NCBI GenBank assembly: GCA_036023115.1
Contig: JAYKKT010000061.1
Location: 10,120,501 to 10,184,500, forward strand
Origin: Brasenia schreberi
Taxonomy: Eukaryota; Streptophyta; Magnoliopsida; Nymphaeales; Cabombaceae
Length of the DNA stretch: 64,000 bases
Direction: 5' to 3'
The notes below the pieces were generated by a model. The model worked only from the letters and a program-made list of their open reading frames with translations. It made no database searches and was not told the DNA's origin. Both the position numbers and the translations under genes were made by a program. This document shows, one piece after another, positions 35,456 to 47,469 of the stretch (its first letter is position 1; every line of letters starts with the position of its first letter).

Positions 35456-36503
35456 TTCAAGATTACTGATAACCAATTTTTTGACTTACTGTTCACCATA
35501 ATCCAATCTGGTTTTGAAACAGTTTCCACAACTTCAATGATGGCTGTCAAGTTCCTCCATGACAACCCCGAAGCCCTCCCTAAGATCGGAGTAAGTTAAC
35601 TACCAATTTAGTTTGATTTAACTTAACTGTAATTCAAGATAACAAATTAGTTTTGATTGAAACTAAGCAGACTCTCACTTAAAGGATCCAAGCTGCATCC
35701 ATTCCATGCATCCAGGAAGAGCATTTTGCAATTCAAGCAAAGAAAACACCAGGGGAGCCATTAAACTGGGAGGACTACAGATCCATGACTTTCACAAGGG
35801 CCATAAGCAATCGGATTGTTCTACTTTTGTTTGTTTTAACTTGTTAATTTTAGCTGAAAAATCCAATCTGCAAGTGAACTATTTCACGGTCTTGGCAGGT
35901 GATTCATGAAACACTCAGACTTGCTACAGTTGTTAATGGGGTGCTAAGGAAAGCTACTCAATATATGGACTTGAAGGGTGGGTTTATCTAATGGTTCACC
36001 TATTTTTCTTTCCGTCGCGTCGTTGCATGATCATCAAACTAAGACTCGAATTGTGAAATATTGAATCCTGAAGGATTCCTATCGAATAGACTGGACTTAG
36101 ATAAGTTAATTTGCTGCAGTGTTCTACTGAAAAATGCAATGAAACACATTAGGTTTTCAGCATCACATTGATGAGAAAGTTTCTGCTAATTGCAGGATAC
36201 ACAATTCCAAAGGGGTGGAAGATCTATGTTTTCCTAAGGGAGATCAACTACGACCCTTACCCTGACCCATTAGCCTTCAATCCATGGAGATGGCTGGTTA
36301 GTAATTTTTTGGGTTTAATCAACATTAATTAAAAATAATTACCATTTAGGCTGAGGTTTTCTGAACTACTTGAATGCAGAAAGTGGACTTGGAGGCCAGC
36401 ACTCATTTTATGATGTTTGGAGGTGGAAGCAGACTTTGCCCAGGGAAGGAGCTGGGCATTGCACAAGTCTGTTTCCCTTTCATTATTTTGTCACAAAATA
36501 CAG
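35456..36503 (+). pseudogene. Truncated CYP85A duplicate
   Basis: Five exon remnants match exons 4 (second half) to 8 of the upstream gene with introns kept in place: 35456-35590, 35716-35802, 35899-35977, 36196-36296, 36380-36503. This was therefore a DNA-level duplication, not a retrocopy. Recognisable parts include SGFETVSTTSMMAVKFLHDN, VIHETLRLATVVNGVLRK and FGGGSRLCPGKELGI. Damage: exons 1-3, half of exon 4, and exon 9 are absent; the exon 5 donor GT has become AT (35803-35804); exon 7 lacks two codons in DPQIYPEP; exon 8 is one base short (124 against 125), giving a frameshift after the haem motif. Exons 5 and 6 keep their exact lengths (87 and 79). Confidence 0.9.
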
Positions 36504-36793
36504 GTATGCTCTTGGATATTCATCTTACTTAATGTATGAACCGATTCATCAACCATTTTTTTGTTATTGCGAGGCGATGCAATGCGAGCCTACCCTTGGC
36601 TAGAGTTGCTAGTTCAAATCACTGAGTTTGGTGCATTTTGTAGTGTTTTTTCATGAGGTCAAGGCAGGGTGTCCATCCCTCATCAGTGATCCTAGGGTGG
36701 CAATTTTACAAACCAACCCGACAACCCGATACAAAAAAACTGTGTCTGGGTCAGGGTTAGGCACCCCAGGTCAAGTTGTTGAAAAGAGACCCA

Positions 36794-36835
<42 letters not shown>

Positions 36836-37271
36836 GACCCATAGTCAAGATGAAGTGGTTTTGGGTTGTTTACGGGTCTTGAAAATGGACCCAAGCAAGA
36901 AATAAGGTTAGGTCTGGGTCAACCGAAGTGACCAGAACCGAAACCAGACCTCTACTCAAGTGTCCAGTCGGCTTAGATTCATGAGTATGAGGAGCATAGC
37001 CACAATGACCAACATATATTAGAAATGTCGGCCGCATGAGTCCTACATGGGTTAGCTTGATACAAAGCAGTAAGAGAATTGTACTTCGATTTTTCGTACT
37101 GTTATGAACCGACCATATCTAACCATACTCATTCATACCCAAATCCACTTCTGATTAACAAACATCATGAGTTTAAAATTAAAAAGTGAAATGTATTATT
37201 ATGCTTTCTATACTTTTCATGTCTTTTGCTTTAGACTTCAACCTTTCTTCTCAAACATTGAACACATTGCT

Positions 37272-37359
<88 letters not shown>

Positions 37360-38058
37360 AGCTCTCACGTTGACGGTGTGAAATGTTGAGAACTAAGGTG
37401 GATTACATTAATGGGAATATTCTCCAACAATAATTCCGAAAGAGACTGCACCGTTGGACATGTTCAAACTCATAAGAAAGTAGTGGACCTTAGCTGTAAA
37501 TTTCTTTCTTTCTTTTTTGGAGAGAGACATCCATAAATTCTTTTCTTTGTTCCTTGAGACAAAGCATAAATATATATTCTTGTCACTTTGCGTTACACTG
37601 TTAAATTGGTTAATCAAGCCAAAAGGGTTTAGACACTTTTAAACAATTTGCCGGCATCCGTGAGAAGTCCTGATCAAGTGCGTGTATATATTTAGCGTTC
37701 AAAAAATATTGTGCATGAAAATTTGAATTATTTGATATTAATTATAAAGTACAAGGATACTTTTAATTCATACCTTCAACAACTGATCTCAAAGATCAAA
37801 CAATATTGTGTAAGATTTTATGTTTATATATATACACAGAAAAATAGATGTTGCCTACCAATCATATCTAGGCTTTTTGCTTTTGAGTGACATGCATGTA
37901 ATTTAAATTTTTAAGAATTTTGAAAAAATATGAAAGATATTATTATATTTATAATATCCAAAAGCATGGTTGAGCACCATTGTGAGTAAGATCCAATATA
38001 TAAAGAGAGAAAGAGAGAGAGAAATTGGGAGTTGTTAGACAACCTTCACTCTATTAGA

Positions 38059-38100
38059 TGATATGTGTCAATCGTACAATCACACGGTTGACACATATCA
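38059..38100. repeat. Short hairpin
   Basis: Perfect 13-bp arms TGATATGTGTCAA / TTGACACATATCA, extended by four more pairs (one G-T), with an 8-nt loop. Its function is unknown. Confidence 0.7.
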
Positions 38101-38246
38101 AGCGGCCTGTCAATATGAACGCGAAGATTAATGGTTATTTATATTAAACGCAATATGGGACAAGCTACTTCACCACCACCATTAGATTGATCACACATAT
38201 GCTGGTAATTATCAAATAATGTCTCTTATGGGAAATTGTCTCGTAA

Positions 38247-38308
<62 letters not shown>

Positions 38309-38370
38309 TAGTAGCAACCATTGGTTTTGACTCAGTTGACCTTGCTTTTGTATAAAGGTTGTAATTATTG

Positions 38371-38390
38371 GAGCTAGCACGTGCTAGCTC
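38371..38390. repeat. Perfect 20-bp palindrome with CACGTG centre
   Basis: GAGCTAGCACGTGCTAGCTC reads the same on both strands and centres on a G-box hexamer. A diverged relative (AGAGCTAGCACATGCTAACT) occurs at about 41702. Confidence 0.8.
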
Positions 38391-39922
38391 ACACTCTCTC
38401 TCTCACACCACGAACACATACAAAAGCTAAAGCTAGTAGTCTTCTTTTTACATCAATCAAATTTGAAAAACAAAAACTAGATGTTAAGCAAATTTGGTTT
38501 GAATACGAAATCAACATATGAGTCTTTTGTCATGTAGGCAGTTTCGTAAATTTTTAGTTTTCATAAGGCTCAATCTTGTATGCTGTTATCATTTAATTCG
38601 AGAAAAGTTAAATAATTATTTATTATTTTATTTCAATACTTTTGTGGTCTTCTTCTTTTCTAAACCATCTTAAATTATTTTTCTTCATCGTTTATTAGTG
38701 CCACTCTTAAGTTACCCCAACACCGAATCCCAACACCAACATCCTCTACCCAAATCCAGAACTTGACACCCTAATCCGATTTTCCCCATGTCGATGGTGG
38801 TTTGAGGGTCGAGGAGTTGTGGGGTGTGGGGATTCTGGTTTGGGTTGGGATTCCAGGTGGGGTTTTGCAGGAGTGTTTGGGTTGCCGGGTTATTGGGTTT
38901 CGGGTTTGGGTGGAGGATGTGATTTCACATTCTACTGCATTAGATATAAATAATTAAGGACGATGTACCATCTTAATATCACATGATCTTGAACCAAAAT
39001 AATAATTTTCATATTGAATATTCTGGTGCCTAACCTAAATTACGAATCCAAAAAATTCTTTCATTCAAATGTGATGTGCAATTCGGACAAGATTTTGGAT
39101 TCATGAGGTATATCGCTTTAGGTATTAAAGACCGGATATTATACACCATAACTAAAATGTAAACAACTACGATGCAGGGATTCTAACCCGGTCACTGGAT
39201 ATCAGATCAGATTCGAGTATCTGGTTTCTACATGGATCAAGATATGGTTTTGTGTTTTAGATTTTGGATCTGGATTTCATTAGTTCCCCATTAGGTAGAA
39301 TGTGGTGCTCATATATTAAATTAAATAGATTATTTATGAGCCCCGTACCATAAATTAAGGGTGGCAATGTGTCATCCTGCTAAGAGTCGTACGCACTAGA
39401 CCTAAATTATATATATATGTATAAACTCTCAAAGTATTAACATATGATTCAAACTATACCAACAATACACCGTTCTTCTAATATGATAGATTCACAAAGT
39501 GTTCTCTCTCTATATATTTTTATAAAAAGAAGAGAGAAAAAGAATCCCCTAACATCTGTAGTTTCATCGTTCAACAACCGGCCGCCCCTTGTCACTTTCT
39601 TAAATAATATTCCACAAGTTAAAACTCTAAATGCCACCATCAAAACCGGTTAAAAACTCAAATATTTATATATAAATGATCTTTTAAGTAGTTTTGATAG
39701 TAAGGGTAGTGTTTTTGACTCGTGGAAGGTGACTTCAAAAAGTAAAGGAATAGTGAAAAGGTAGTGATGGTGATTGAAGCAGTAAAATCATGTCGAATGA
39801 GGATTATGCATGACTATGCACTATAAAACGTTATGCATATAATGTATATATATAAATATGTCTATAAAACATTATACACTATAAAACATTATATTTATGC
39901 ATATAATAATGATTATACATGA

Positions 39923-40359
39923 AGCCATTAGACTTGTCATGTTTTATGGTGTTGAGTGGTGAGCAATTAATCATCAACATGTGTATGTGAAACAAATGAA
40001 AATGTTGAAATGGATGAGTGGTCATACAAGGAAAGATCTATATATAATGAGGTTATTAGAAATAAATTACGTGTGACACCAATAGTGAATAAAATGAGAA
40101 ATATCATTTAAGGTGGTTTGGACATATAGAAAGAAGGTCAAAAGAAGAACCTCTAAGAAGGTACGAAAAACTAGAGTTTGAAAGTATTAAAAGAGGTAGA
40201 GGATGACCACAAAAGTGTTGGAAAGAAATAAAAAGAAATGATCTAGCTTATTGTGAGTTAACTACTAATATGACACATGATAGGGTTCATGGAAACAAAG
40301 AATCCATATAGTTAACCCCGTCTAATATGAGAAAAGGCTTAGTTGTTGTTGTTGTTGTA
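39923..40359 (+). mobile_element. RTE-clade LINE, 3' end fragment
   Basis: Broken frames match the last part of the plant RTE-type reverse transcriptase: MFYGVEW..AIN-QHV, KMLKWMSGHTRKD, then at about 40110-40330 RWFGHIERRSKEEPLRR, GRG-PQKCWKEIKRNDL and IHIV-P. It ends in the (GTT)n tail after AAAAGGCTTAGTTG typical of this clade. Stops show it is dead and it is heavily 5'-truncated. Target duplications were not certain. Confidence 0.75.
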
Positions 40360-40939
40360 TCAACCTCATTACGAGTTGGAGGAAATAGAACTCGAACGGG
40401 ACTCTCTTGTTATGGTTTGGGTTGGACTAGGTATAAGTATCCCATCCATAACCATCCCCATTGGAATCCCTAAATCTAGATGCATATCCCTGCTGTCGAA
40501 CCCATGACTTTCACCCTGTCAGTCGGCAGTCTAGCCAGGTGAATTATTGTTTGTTGTGCGTAATATATACTTTTGTTGCCAAACTCCGACCCCAATAGGT
40601 GGGTCAGTCTGTGTCTCTCGTCATATTACTACCCTTCCACCCAGTCACATAGAAGATGCACCGTTTGTTTGGTCGTGGGAAAAGATAGCTTTACTTCCAG
40701 AAAAGCAAGCCGAGGAAACGAAAGAAACGGAAAATGATTCCCAAGGAATCAAAAGTTCGGGGATGGGAATTCCTGTTCCAAACGGGGATGACATCGTCAT
40801 TTTCAGATGGAAATCCAATGCTTGGTTGGTCCGCATTACATGAGAAGGTCGTTGCTCGCGCCGCGTGAGCCGGCGCGCCGTGCACGTGACGCCCACTCGT
40901 ACAAACCGGTCGACGCGCCTGCCCATCTCCCTCACAGGA

Positions 40940-40970
<31 letters not shown>

Positions 40971-41105
40971 TTATATATATATATATATATATATTGTTTC
41001 AGTGTATGCTAAAACATTGTTATCTTTTTAAATTTTAACAACTTTTATTATTTTATTTTATCTTGCTAAAACATTAATTTTAACAACTTTATTGTTTTAT
41101 TTTAT
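40360..41105. other. Intergenic, no gene recognised
   Basis: Overlapping ORFs on both strands at 40547-40935 lack a known domain. A GC-rich patch with GCGCGC and CACGTG words lies at about 40845-40925, followed by (CT)n(TA)n at 40944-40994. Confidence 0.45.
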
Positions 41106-41231
41106 CTTGGTTACAAGAGGAGGCCCAAGCCTAACACATACACCCATGAACGCTCTAAAAGACGAACTCTCCACCACCAGCAACCGTGTTAGGGCGCACT
41201 GCCACTGCCATTGAGCCAACACTCTCGGTGT
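41106..41231 (-). mobile_element. tRNA-derived SINE, family A, minus strand
   Basis: The complement gives GTTGGCTCAATGGCAGTGG (A-box), GGTGGAGAGTTCGTC (B-box region), CATGGGTGTATGTGTTAGGC and GGCCTCCTCTTGTAACCAAG. Confidence 0.65.
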
Positions 41232-42523
41232 ATCTTTTACTCAAGTTGTCGAAATAAAACTTTTCCTTAACAATACTTCGACCATAATTGCATTATGAAA
41301 ACCAAAAGATAAATTTAGTTTAGACCTTTTACAAGCCAAGATTTTCGATAATAAAGGTATTATTAATTGTATTTAAGAAAATCTCTCTTAACTTGGTTCG
41401 AAGTTAGGCTCAAAAAGAGGCTCCTCAGTAGCCATTAGATCGACTCGTTCATATAGAAAACGAGTTGAGCAATGAACAATGGTCACATGCTTAATAATTT
41501 TATAAACTTCCAAAACCTTGATTTGTCTAAAGTTATTACATTTTTCACATTGAATTTTGGTGATTAAAGTTAATTATATTAAACCTGTTTTTCTAAACAT
41601 AAAAGATGGAGTCCAAAAATAATTTACATTCCCTTTTTACTTGAAATATATAAAGCTATTAGTCAAACTAAATTATTATATATAATGAAAGAGTAGTTTT
41701 TAGAGCTAGCACATGCTAACTCGACCATGGAATATGAGAGATCTGGCTTTTCTAAATAAAATTCGTTTAGGTAGCTGATAGTTTAGTATGTATTAGCATA
41801 ACACGCACTAGTTCATCCTGTTTAGGGGGTTGACTACTTATTTGAAGGTCGTGAGTTCGATTCCTCGGGGACTGCATTTAGCTCTCCATTGTTAAAAAAA
41901 CAGTAGTGTTGACTCTAATATTAAACCATTTATGTATATATCATTTATTGCTAACAGTTTAACAAATTGCGTATACTATAAAGAAAGTTTTTTTTAAATC
42001 ATTTTATTTTTTTCGCTTTTTCCTTTTTTACTAAATACGTTAGAAAATTTAAATAAATTAATGATTGAAATTTAAATTTAAAAGTGAAATAGTATGTATA
42101 TATTTTTGTAGATATAATTATTTAAATGAATATTTTTACTTTTTAAATTTTAAACTTTAATAATTTATTTAAATTTGCTAACACCTAAATATATGTCGTC
42201 TTTTCTAGAGTCTCTCTTATTTTCTCTTTCTGGAAAAGTAAACGTCCGGGGCGCAAACATCGTTGGGAGCTCAATTGTCCCTTCTCTCTCAAACCTTATT
42301 TACGGATTTACCCCCAATGTAAGAACTCGCCTTACTGCTAGATCTCCCCCCGCTTCCTCTCCGTCTTTAAAACGTCGAAAATACTGGGTCTCCCTCCCAC
42401 AAAGCGCATCTCAGATCTCTTCCCTTCTTGTTTCGTGGAGTCCCTTTTCCTCTTCCCCTTTCCTCTTACATCCTTAGATTCGACAAGACCGAAGACAGAG
42501 AGAGGCGGGGGTCGAAGATAGGT

Positions 42524-42526
<3 letters not shown>
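41232..42526. other. Intergenic and upstream region of the UAM gene
   Basis: AT-rich. From about 42190 it becomes CT-rich, as expected for a 5' leader. I did not find a convincing TATA box. It contains a SINE at 41808. Confidence 0.4.
41808..41900 (+). mobile_element. SINE family B member
   Basis: GAAGGTCGTGAGTTCGATTC (B-box region) is followed by a CTGCATTTAGCTCTCCATTG tail and an A-run. Confidence 0.5.

Positions 42527-42581
<55 letters not shown>
42527..42581. repeat. (GA)n repeat in the UAM 5' leader
   Basis: 55 bp of GA ending about 10 bp before the ATG at 42592. Confidence 0.95.
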
Positions 42582-42584
<3 letters not shown>

Positions 42585-42591
42585 TACGAAG

Positions 42592-45500
42592 ATGGCAGGT
42601 GTGCCTGCAACTCCGTTGCTGAAGGACGAGCTTGATATCGTCATTCCGACGATCAGAAACCTGGATTTCCTTGAGATGTGGAGGCCATTCTTCCAACCTT
42701 ACCATCTCATCATTGTGCAGGATGGTGACCCCACTAAAACCATTAAGGTCCCTCCTGGTTTTGATTATAAGGCTCCACAACCGCAATGACATCAGCAAGA
42801 TTCTTGGTCCAAGGGCCTCCTGCATCTCCTTCAAGGACTCTGCTTGCAGATGCTTCGGCTACATGGTCTCCAAGAAGAAATACATCTACACCATCGACGA
42901 CGATTGCTTCGTAATCTCTCTCTTTCTGTTGTTTTTTTTCTTCATCCTCTTCATATGGTAGCCTTTCTTTCTCGTTTCCTTTGTTTAAATATCTTTGGGG
43001 TGTTCATATTTCTCCTTTACGGACTTTTTATTTTGTGGGTGGTATGATTTGGGTTTTATAGTGAACGGTTTGGTAGTAAAATGGGTATTCGAAAATGAAG
43101 AACAAAAATGGCTTTTTTGGTGGAAGAGGGTAGTGAGCTTTTGGGGGTTTTGAGCTTGATTTTATTTTTCTTAGTAATGGGCTTTTACTGGATCGAGTGG
43201 TTCTGTTTCTTTTCTTCTATTTGTTTATAGGTATTATTGAATGGATTGAGGATATTTTTTTCTGGGGTTAAGTTTGATCTCATGCTACAAGCGAGATTTT
43301 CTTCATGTTTCTTTTTGGCCAAATTATGAACGTTTGTCAATATAGATGCTTTAAAGAAGTCGCTGAGGATTTAATGGAAATCTGACGCTTTGAGATTTCC
43401 GTTTGAATGTATATCGTCCAGATCTGGCTATCAACGGTTGATTCATTGCACTATCAAATATTATTAGTCTTCTGAGCATCTCTCGATATTTGACTATTTG
43501 TTTCCGTTGCATGCTGATCCATTATTGCCTTTTGGTTGACTAGATCATAGATTTTCATTTCTTGTTCAGTTTCATAAGCTAGTAAACCATGAAGATGGTT
43601 TAAATTTCCTCTAGATGTACAGGCCTGGTTACCTTTTAAAATTTCCTCTGAATTCCGTTTGCAGTTTTTACTTGAATCTGCGATTTTTCCTTTGGCTCAA
43701 TTTGGTTTGTGATGTAATTCAGATCTTATTTTCCAAGGCACTTCTGTGAAGATTTGACTTGGATCAATGTCTTGAGACATAAACCCTTAGTCAACTTATG
43801 TATAATTTGATCCACTAGAGCTGTAGGTTCTGTTGATTGTATTAAAATATATAGAGGTCTTATAAACTTGTTACTTCTTTGATCTTCCCGAAATATGATA
43901 GGGAGTGTGTGGTGATTAGCACTATTTCATTCACTGGATGTTGCTCTTTTGGCTGTCTTGAATCAACGAAGATGGTCTATGAATCTTGTTCTTATGATGT
44001 TTTTGTTACTTTTATGTTGTGTAGAAGTATATTTTTATCTACTTGGTTCTTTTGGTCTTTGATTTGCTCTGTGTAATTTTGGTGCTTAGATCTTCAATTG
44101 GTATCAACATTATGAGGAAATTAAATTGAAGAAGCTGTGCTTAACTGCTTATGATAAAAGAATATATGCAATTATCAACCCTCCAGTTTAAGGCGCTGTG
44201 TTTCAGTTTTTAGATGCAACCAATTGTTTTCTAGTTTAAGTTTCATTCAGAGGAATATATTGCTTTCATGAACTGTTTGGCAAAGGTACAGAGTCCATTA
44301 TTATGATAAGCACACTGATACCTATTATAACAGTAATATTACAATCTGCTGCTGTATGTTCTAGTCTCTTTTTTTTAATAAACTGTTTGTAATGTAATTG
44401 CCTTCTCCTACATCCAATCATTGATCTTATATGATGATCAGCAGTGAAAGTCTTAGGTAGTCTTTTCAAATCCAAAGTTTCATACCCTTGAAATTGACAA
44501 CCCTTTTTGGAATCAATGCCTTCAGTTTGTAAGAAGTTGGAAACATTTCCTTATCAAATTTTTTGCTTGCTTATAAATAACCTTTAGGTACCCTGCTTGA
44601 ATATGGATTGTTCCTGCTTATGATCAGGCCCATACTGGATAGGCTCCTTTCTGAACTAACACTTTATTTGAGCATCACATTAGTGTGTAAATATCTTAAT
44701 AAACAAAAGGTGAAGGACTTTGACCAAACCAGTTCATAACCATCCTATCCAACCAACTGAATCACAGAGGTGGATTGGTTTCTTCTTGAAGTTTTGTTTG
44801 TATAACTCCTTTGGGTGGATTGTGATTTGTGACTCAACTAAGACCCTATTTGCCAAATCAATGTATCTTGGCTCATTCTTGCTCTGTTTTACCTTCATCC
44901 TTCTTTAAGCCTTGTTTGTTGTTGGCATCTAGTTGAGGATGTACGGTTTGACTAGATTCAATTGAGGCATGCAGCTTATGCTTCTCTAATTATGCTTGGC
45001 CAATAACATTTGAAGTAGCCTAGACTGAGGTGCTGGTTCCCCATAAGCCCATGTTTAGCTTTATGGTCTTTCAAGATGATTCGTTTTCAACATGAATTAT
45101 CTTGAATATTAGGATTTAACTGATCTTGTCAAAGAATTGACCTGTTTTCATGTTTGCATTATAGCTATATGCGACAATTGCACCTCACAGGCTCTCTATT
45201 CTGAGCTGATTCCCTGCTTTGAGTTCCTTTTTGTTCTGCACAAGATCAAGAAGGCTCTTCTAGGGCTTGACTAACTAACTATTTTACACACCTGAAGTAG
45301 CTCTTCTTTTAGTGCAGCTATGAGTTGGTTTTCGGCAATTAACTGCTTGAATTGGGTGGTGTAAGCATTAAGACAGTGGCTCTGATTGAAGAGTATGGTG
45401 ATATATTTTATTGCTATCTGAACTACGTTGTGCTGTCTTACATTAGGTTGCTAAAGATCCATCTGGCAAGGACATCAATGCCTTGGAACAGCACATTAAG

Positions 45501-46876
45501 AACCTTCTGACTCCATCAACCCCATTTTCTTCAACACTCTTTATGACCCATACAGAGAAGGTGCAGATTTTTGTTCGTGGATATCCATTTAGTCTGCGTG
45601 AAGGTGTCCCAACAGCTGTTTCTCATGGCCTCTGGCTCAACATTCCTGATTATGATGCCCCAACTCAGCTTGTCAAGCTCTAGAAAGAAACACTAGGTAT
45701 AGTATCCTTTTGCAGTATAGTATAGTATAAGTTCATTTTTCTGTTTTGTTGGTGACTTCTTGTTGCAAATATCTTGAAATATTTTATATCTTTATATGAT
45801 TTCAGGAATTACTTTCTATTTATTATTTTCCATGATTTATTTTCTTATTTAATTAAGATTAGGATTCTAGTATTAGTATAAATAAGCTTCATATAGGTTT
45901 GTCTTTTTGTATCATAATGTGAAACTGATATTATTGATTTGATGGGATAATAATATGACAAAAGACACACCTAATATGATGATAGAAGTATTGACCGTTC
46001 TCTTTCCAGGTATGTGGATGCTGTCATGACAATCCCCAAAGGAACCTTGTTCCCAATGTGTGGAATGAACCTGACATTTAACCGTGATCTTATTGGTCCA
46101 GCCATGTATTTTGGCTTAATGGGTGATGGTCAACCAATTGGTCGCTATGACGACATGTGGGCCGGCTGGTGCACTAAGGTATGTTTCTGTTTTCTTGTTT
46201 TGAAGTATATCATGTTTGCCACAGAAACTTCTATTTCTAAATGCATTTCAATCACTGTTTGCTGTTAAGATGGTTTTAGTCCACTTTGAAATGTTTTCAT
46301 GCACAAAATTAAGAGGGATGCTTTGAAGTACAACTGGTTAATGGTATTATGTTAATTATATATCTTTCATGTGTAATTTTCCTTGTATAAGACGCATGCC
46401 TAATCTTGTTCTATGTACCTGTTGCTTATTTTCCGTGATAGGATAATTGTTTGTTGATATCTTCCATGGGATCTAAATCATGTTCCTGTAGGTTTTTATT
46501 AATATGCACTTAATTTCTTTAGGTTATCTGTGATCATCTGGGTCTTGGAGTAAAGACTGGGTTGCCCTACATCTGGCACAGCAAAGCCAGTAACCCGTTT
46601 GTTAACTTGAAGAAAGAGTACAAGGGAATCTTCTGGCAAGAGGAGATCATTCCCTTCTTCCAGTCTGCAACCCTTGCAAAGGATTGCACCACTGTTCAGA
46701 AATGCTATGTTGAACTTGCCAAACAGGTCAAGGAAAAGCTTGGGAAAGTTGATCCCTACTTCCTGAAGCTCGCCGATGCCATGGTCACCTGGATCGAAGC
46801 TTGGGACGAGCTCAACCCAGCAGCAGAGAAGCTTGAGGCCAATGGTGTTGCCAGTGGACCTGCCAAAGCCAAGTAG
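42592..46876 (+). CDS. RGP/UAM: UDP-arabinopyranose mutase (reversibly glycosylated polypeptide), frameshifted as sequenced
   Basis: GT75-family enzyme that converts UDP-arabinopyranose to UDP-arabinofuranose in the cytosol, next to the Golgi, for pectin, arabinoxylan and arabinogalactan synthesis. Four exons: 42592-42910, 45447-45696, 46010-46178, 46523-46876, with GT-AG borders and a 2.5-kb first intron. Family landmarks are all present: [20 protein letters not shown], the DDD metal/UDP motif (residues 102-104), [11 protein letters not shown], the Arg of NTRYVDAV split by intron 2, [22 protein letters not shown], and an Ala/Lys-rich tail. Compared with the family frame there are four one-base changes: an extra G at 42771-42772, a missing T at 45525-45528, an extra T at 45568-45572 and a missing C at about 45678. 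All change the length of a same-base run. With them the frame breaks (stops at 42787 and 45681); without them it would be 363 aa. Either a very young pseudogene or consensus errors; the otherwise perfect conservation favours errors. Confidence 0.85.
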
Positions 46877-47269
46877 AAGCAGTAGAACATGTTAGCGTTC
46901 ATCCAGCTTTGTTTTGAAGAATCGTTTGTTCTCTTTCCGTTATATGTAGGTCTTACTTCATATTGGTGATATGTATTTTTTTCCAGCTTAGTTGCAAGCT
47001 TGGATTTATTTTTGCAGTTGATCTAATGTGACCTTATGATTCCCTTGCTTTGGAGGGTGCAAAATAAAAGCTGATATTAGTTTTTTTAGTTACATCACAA
47101 TTTGCTGAATGATTTTATGTGGGTTTTATTTGATTGATTATTCATAATTTCCTGCTGAAACTCTCTGCAAACCTCCCCAAGAGGGTTCAACTCAATAGAA
47201 AAGGCTCAAATTCAGGTATGCCAGTTATCGTTAGCCTTGGAGTTCTACGCTGGGTTTCGCCGTAGGCTC
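46877..47269 (+). other. 3' flank of the UAM gene
   Basis: T-rich 3' untranslated-like region with a polyadenylation hexamer. No other gene. Confidence 0.5.
47063..47068 (+). promoter_or_regulatory. Candidate polyadenylation signal of UAM
   Basis: AATAAA about 190 bp after the stop codon, in a T-rich context. Confidence 0.5.
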
Positions 47270-47391
47270 CTTTTTTTTTGCTACAAGAGGCTGAATTCAC
47301 ACATCCACACATGCACCCTCTGGGAGTCGAACTCCCCACCAGCAGCGACGGTGCCAGAGCACCTTGCCATTGAGCTAACCCTCTTGGTGCT
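47270..47391 (-). mobile_element. tRNA-derived SINE, family A, minus strand, with likely target duplication
   Basis: The complement has GGGTTAGCTCAATGGCAAGG (A-box), GGTGGGGAGTTCGACTCCCA (B-box), a GTGCATGTGTGGATGTGTG tail and a terminal A-run (T-run on the plus strand). CGTAGGCTC (47261-47269) and CGTAGGTTC (47392-47400) flank it, a 9-bp duplication with one difference. Confidence 0.75.
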
Positions 47392-47469
47392 CGTAGGTTC
47401 GGGTTTTATGTCGGGTTTTCCTAACCTTAAGAGGAAAACTTGATAAAAAATGGCTGAAAGCACGAAATC

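Larger units (their letters stand above)
36504..39922. other. Intergenic, repeat-rich
   Basis: No exon 9 of the P450 copy and no other gene seen. Holds a GGGTC/GACCC-motif stretch (36694-36960), (CA)n(TA)n at 36794-36835, (CT)n(TA)n at 37278-37357 and 38247-38307, a 17-bp-stem hairpin (38059-38100), a 20-bp palindrome (38371-38390), a G-rich tract (38780-38930) and three partial CTATAAAACATTAT repeats at about 39820-39893. Confidence 0.5.

Noticed and set aside
35803..35804. AT at the exon 5 donor of the CYP85A copy as a U12-type AT-AC intron
   Set aside because: The downstream acceptor is a normal AG and the live paralogue has GT, so it is a simple donor mutation.
40547..40935. 98-aa and 96-aa opposed ORFs as genes
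   Set aside because: Mutual overlap on opposite strands in a GC-rich patch, no recognisable domain.
6813..42581. Regular repeats as a CRISPR array
   Set aside because: All arrays here are dinucleotide microsatellites or dispersed eukaryotic repeats; there are no repeat-spacer units.
42911..45446. Separate gene inside the long first intron of UAM
   Set aside because: Only short T-rich ORFs; sequence looks like ordinary intron.
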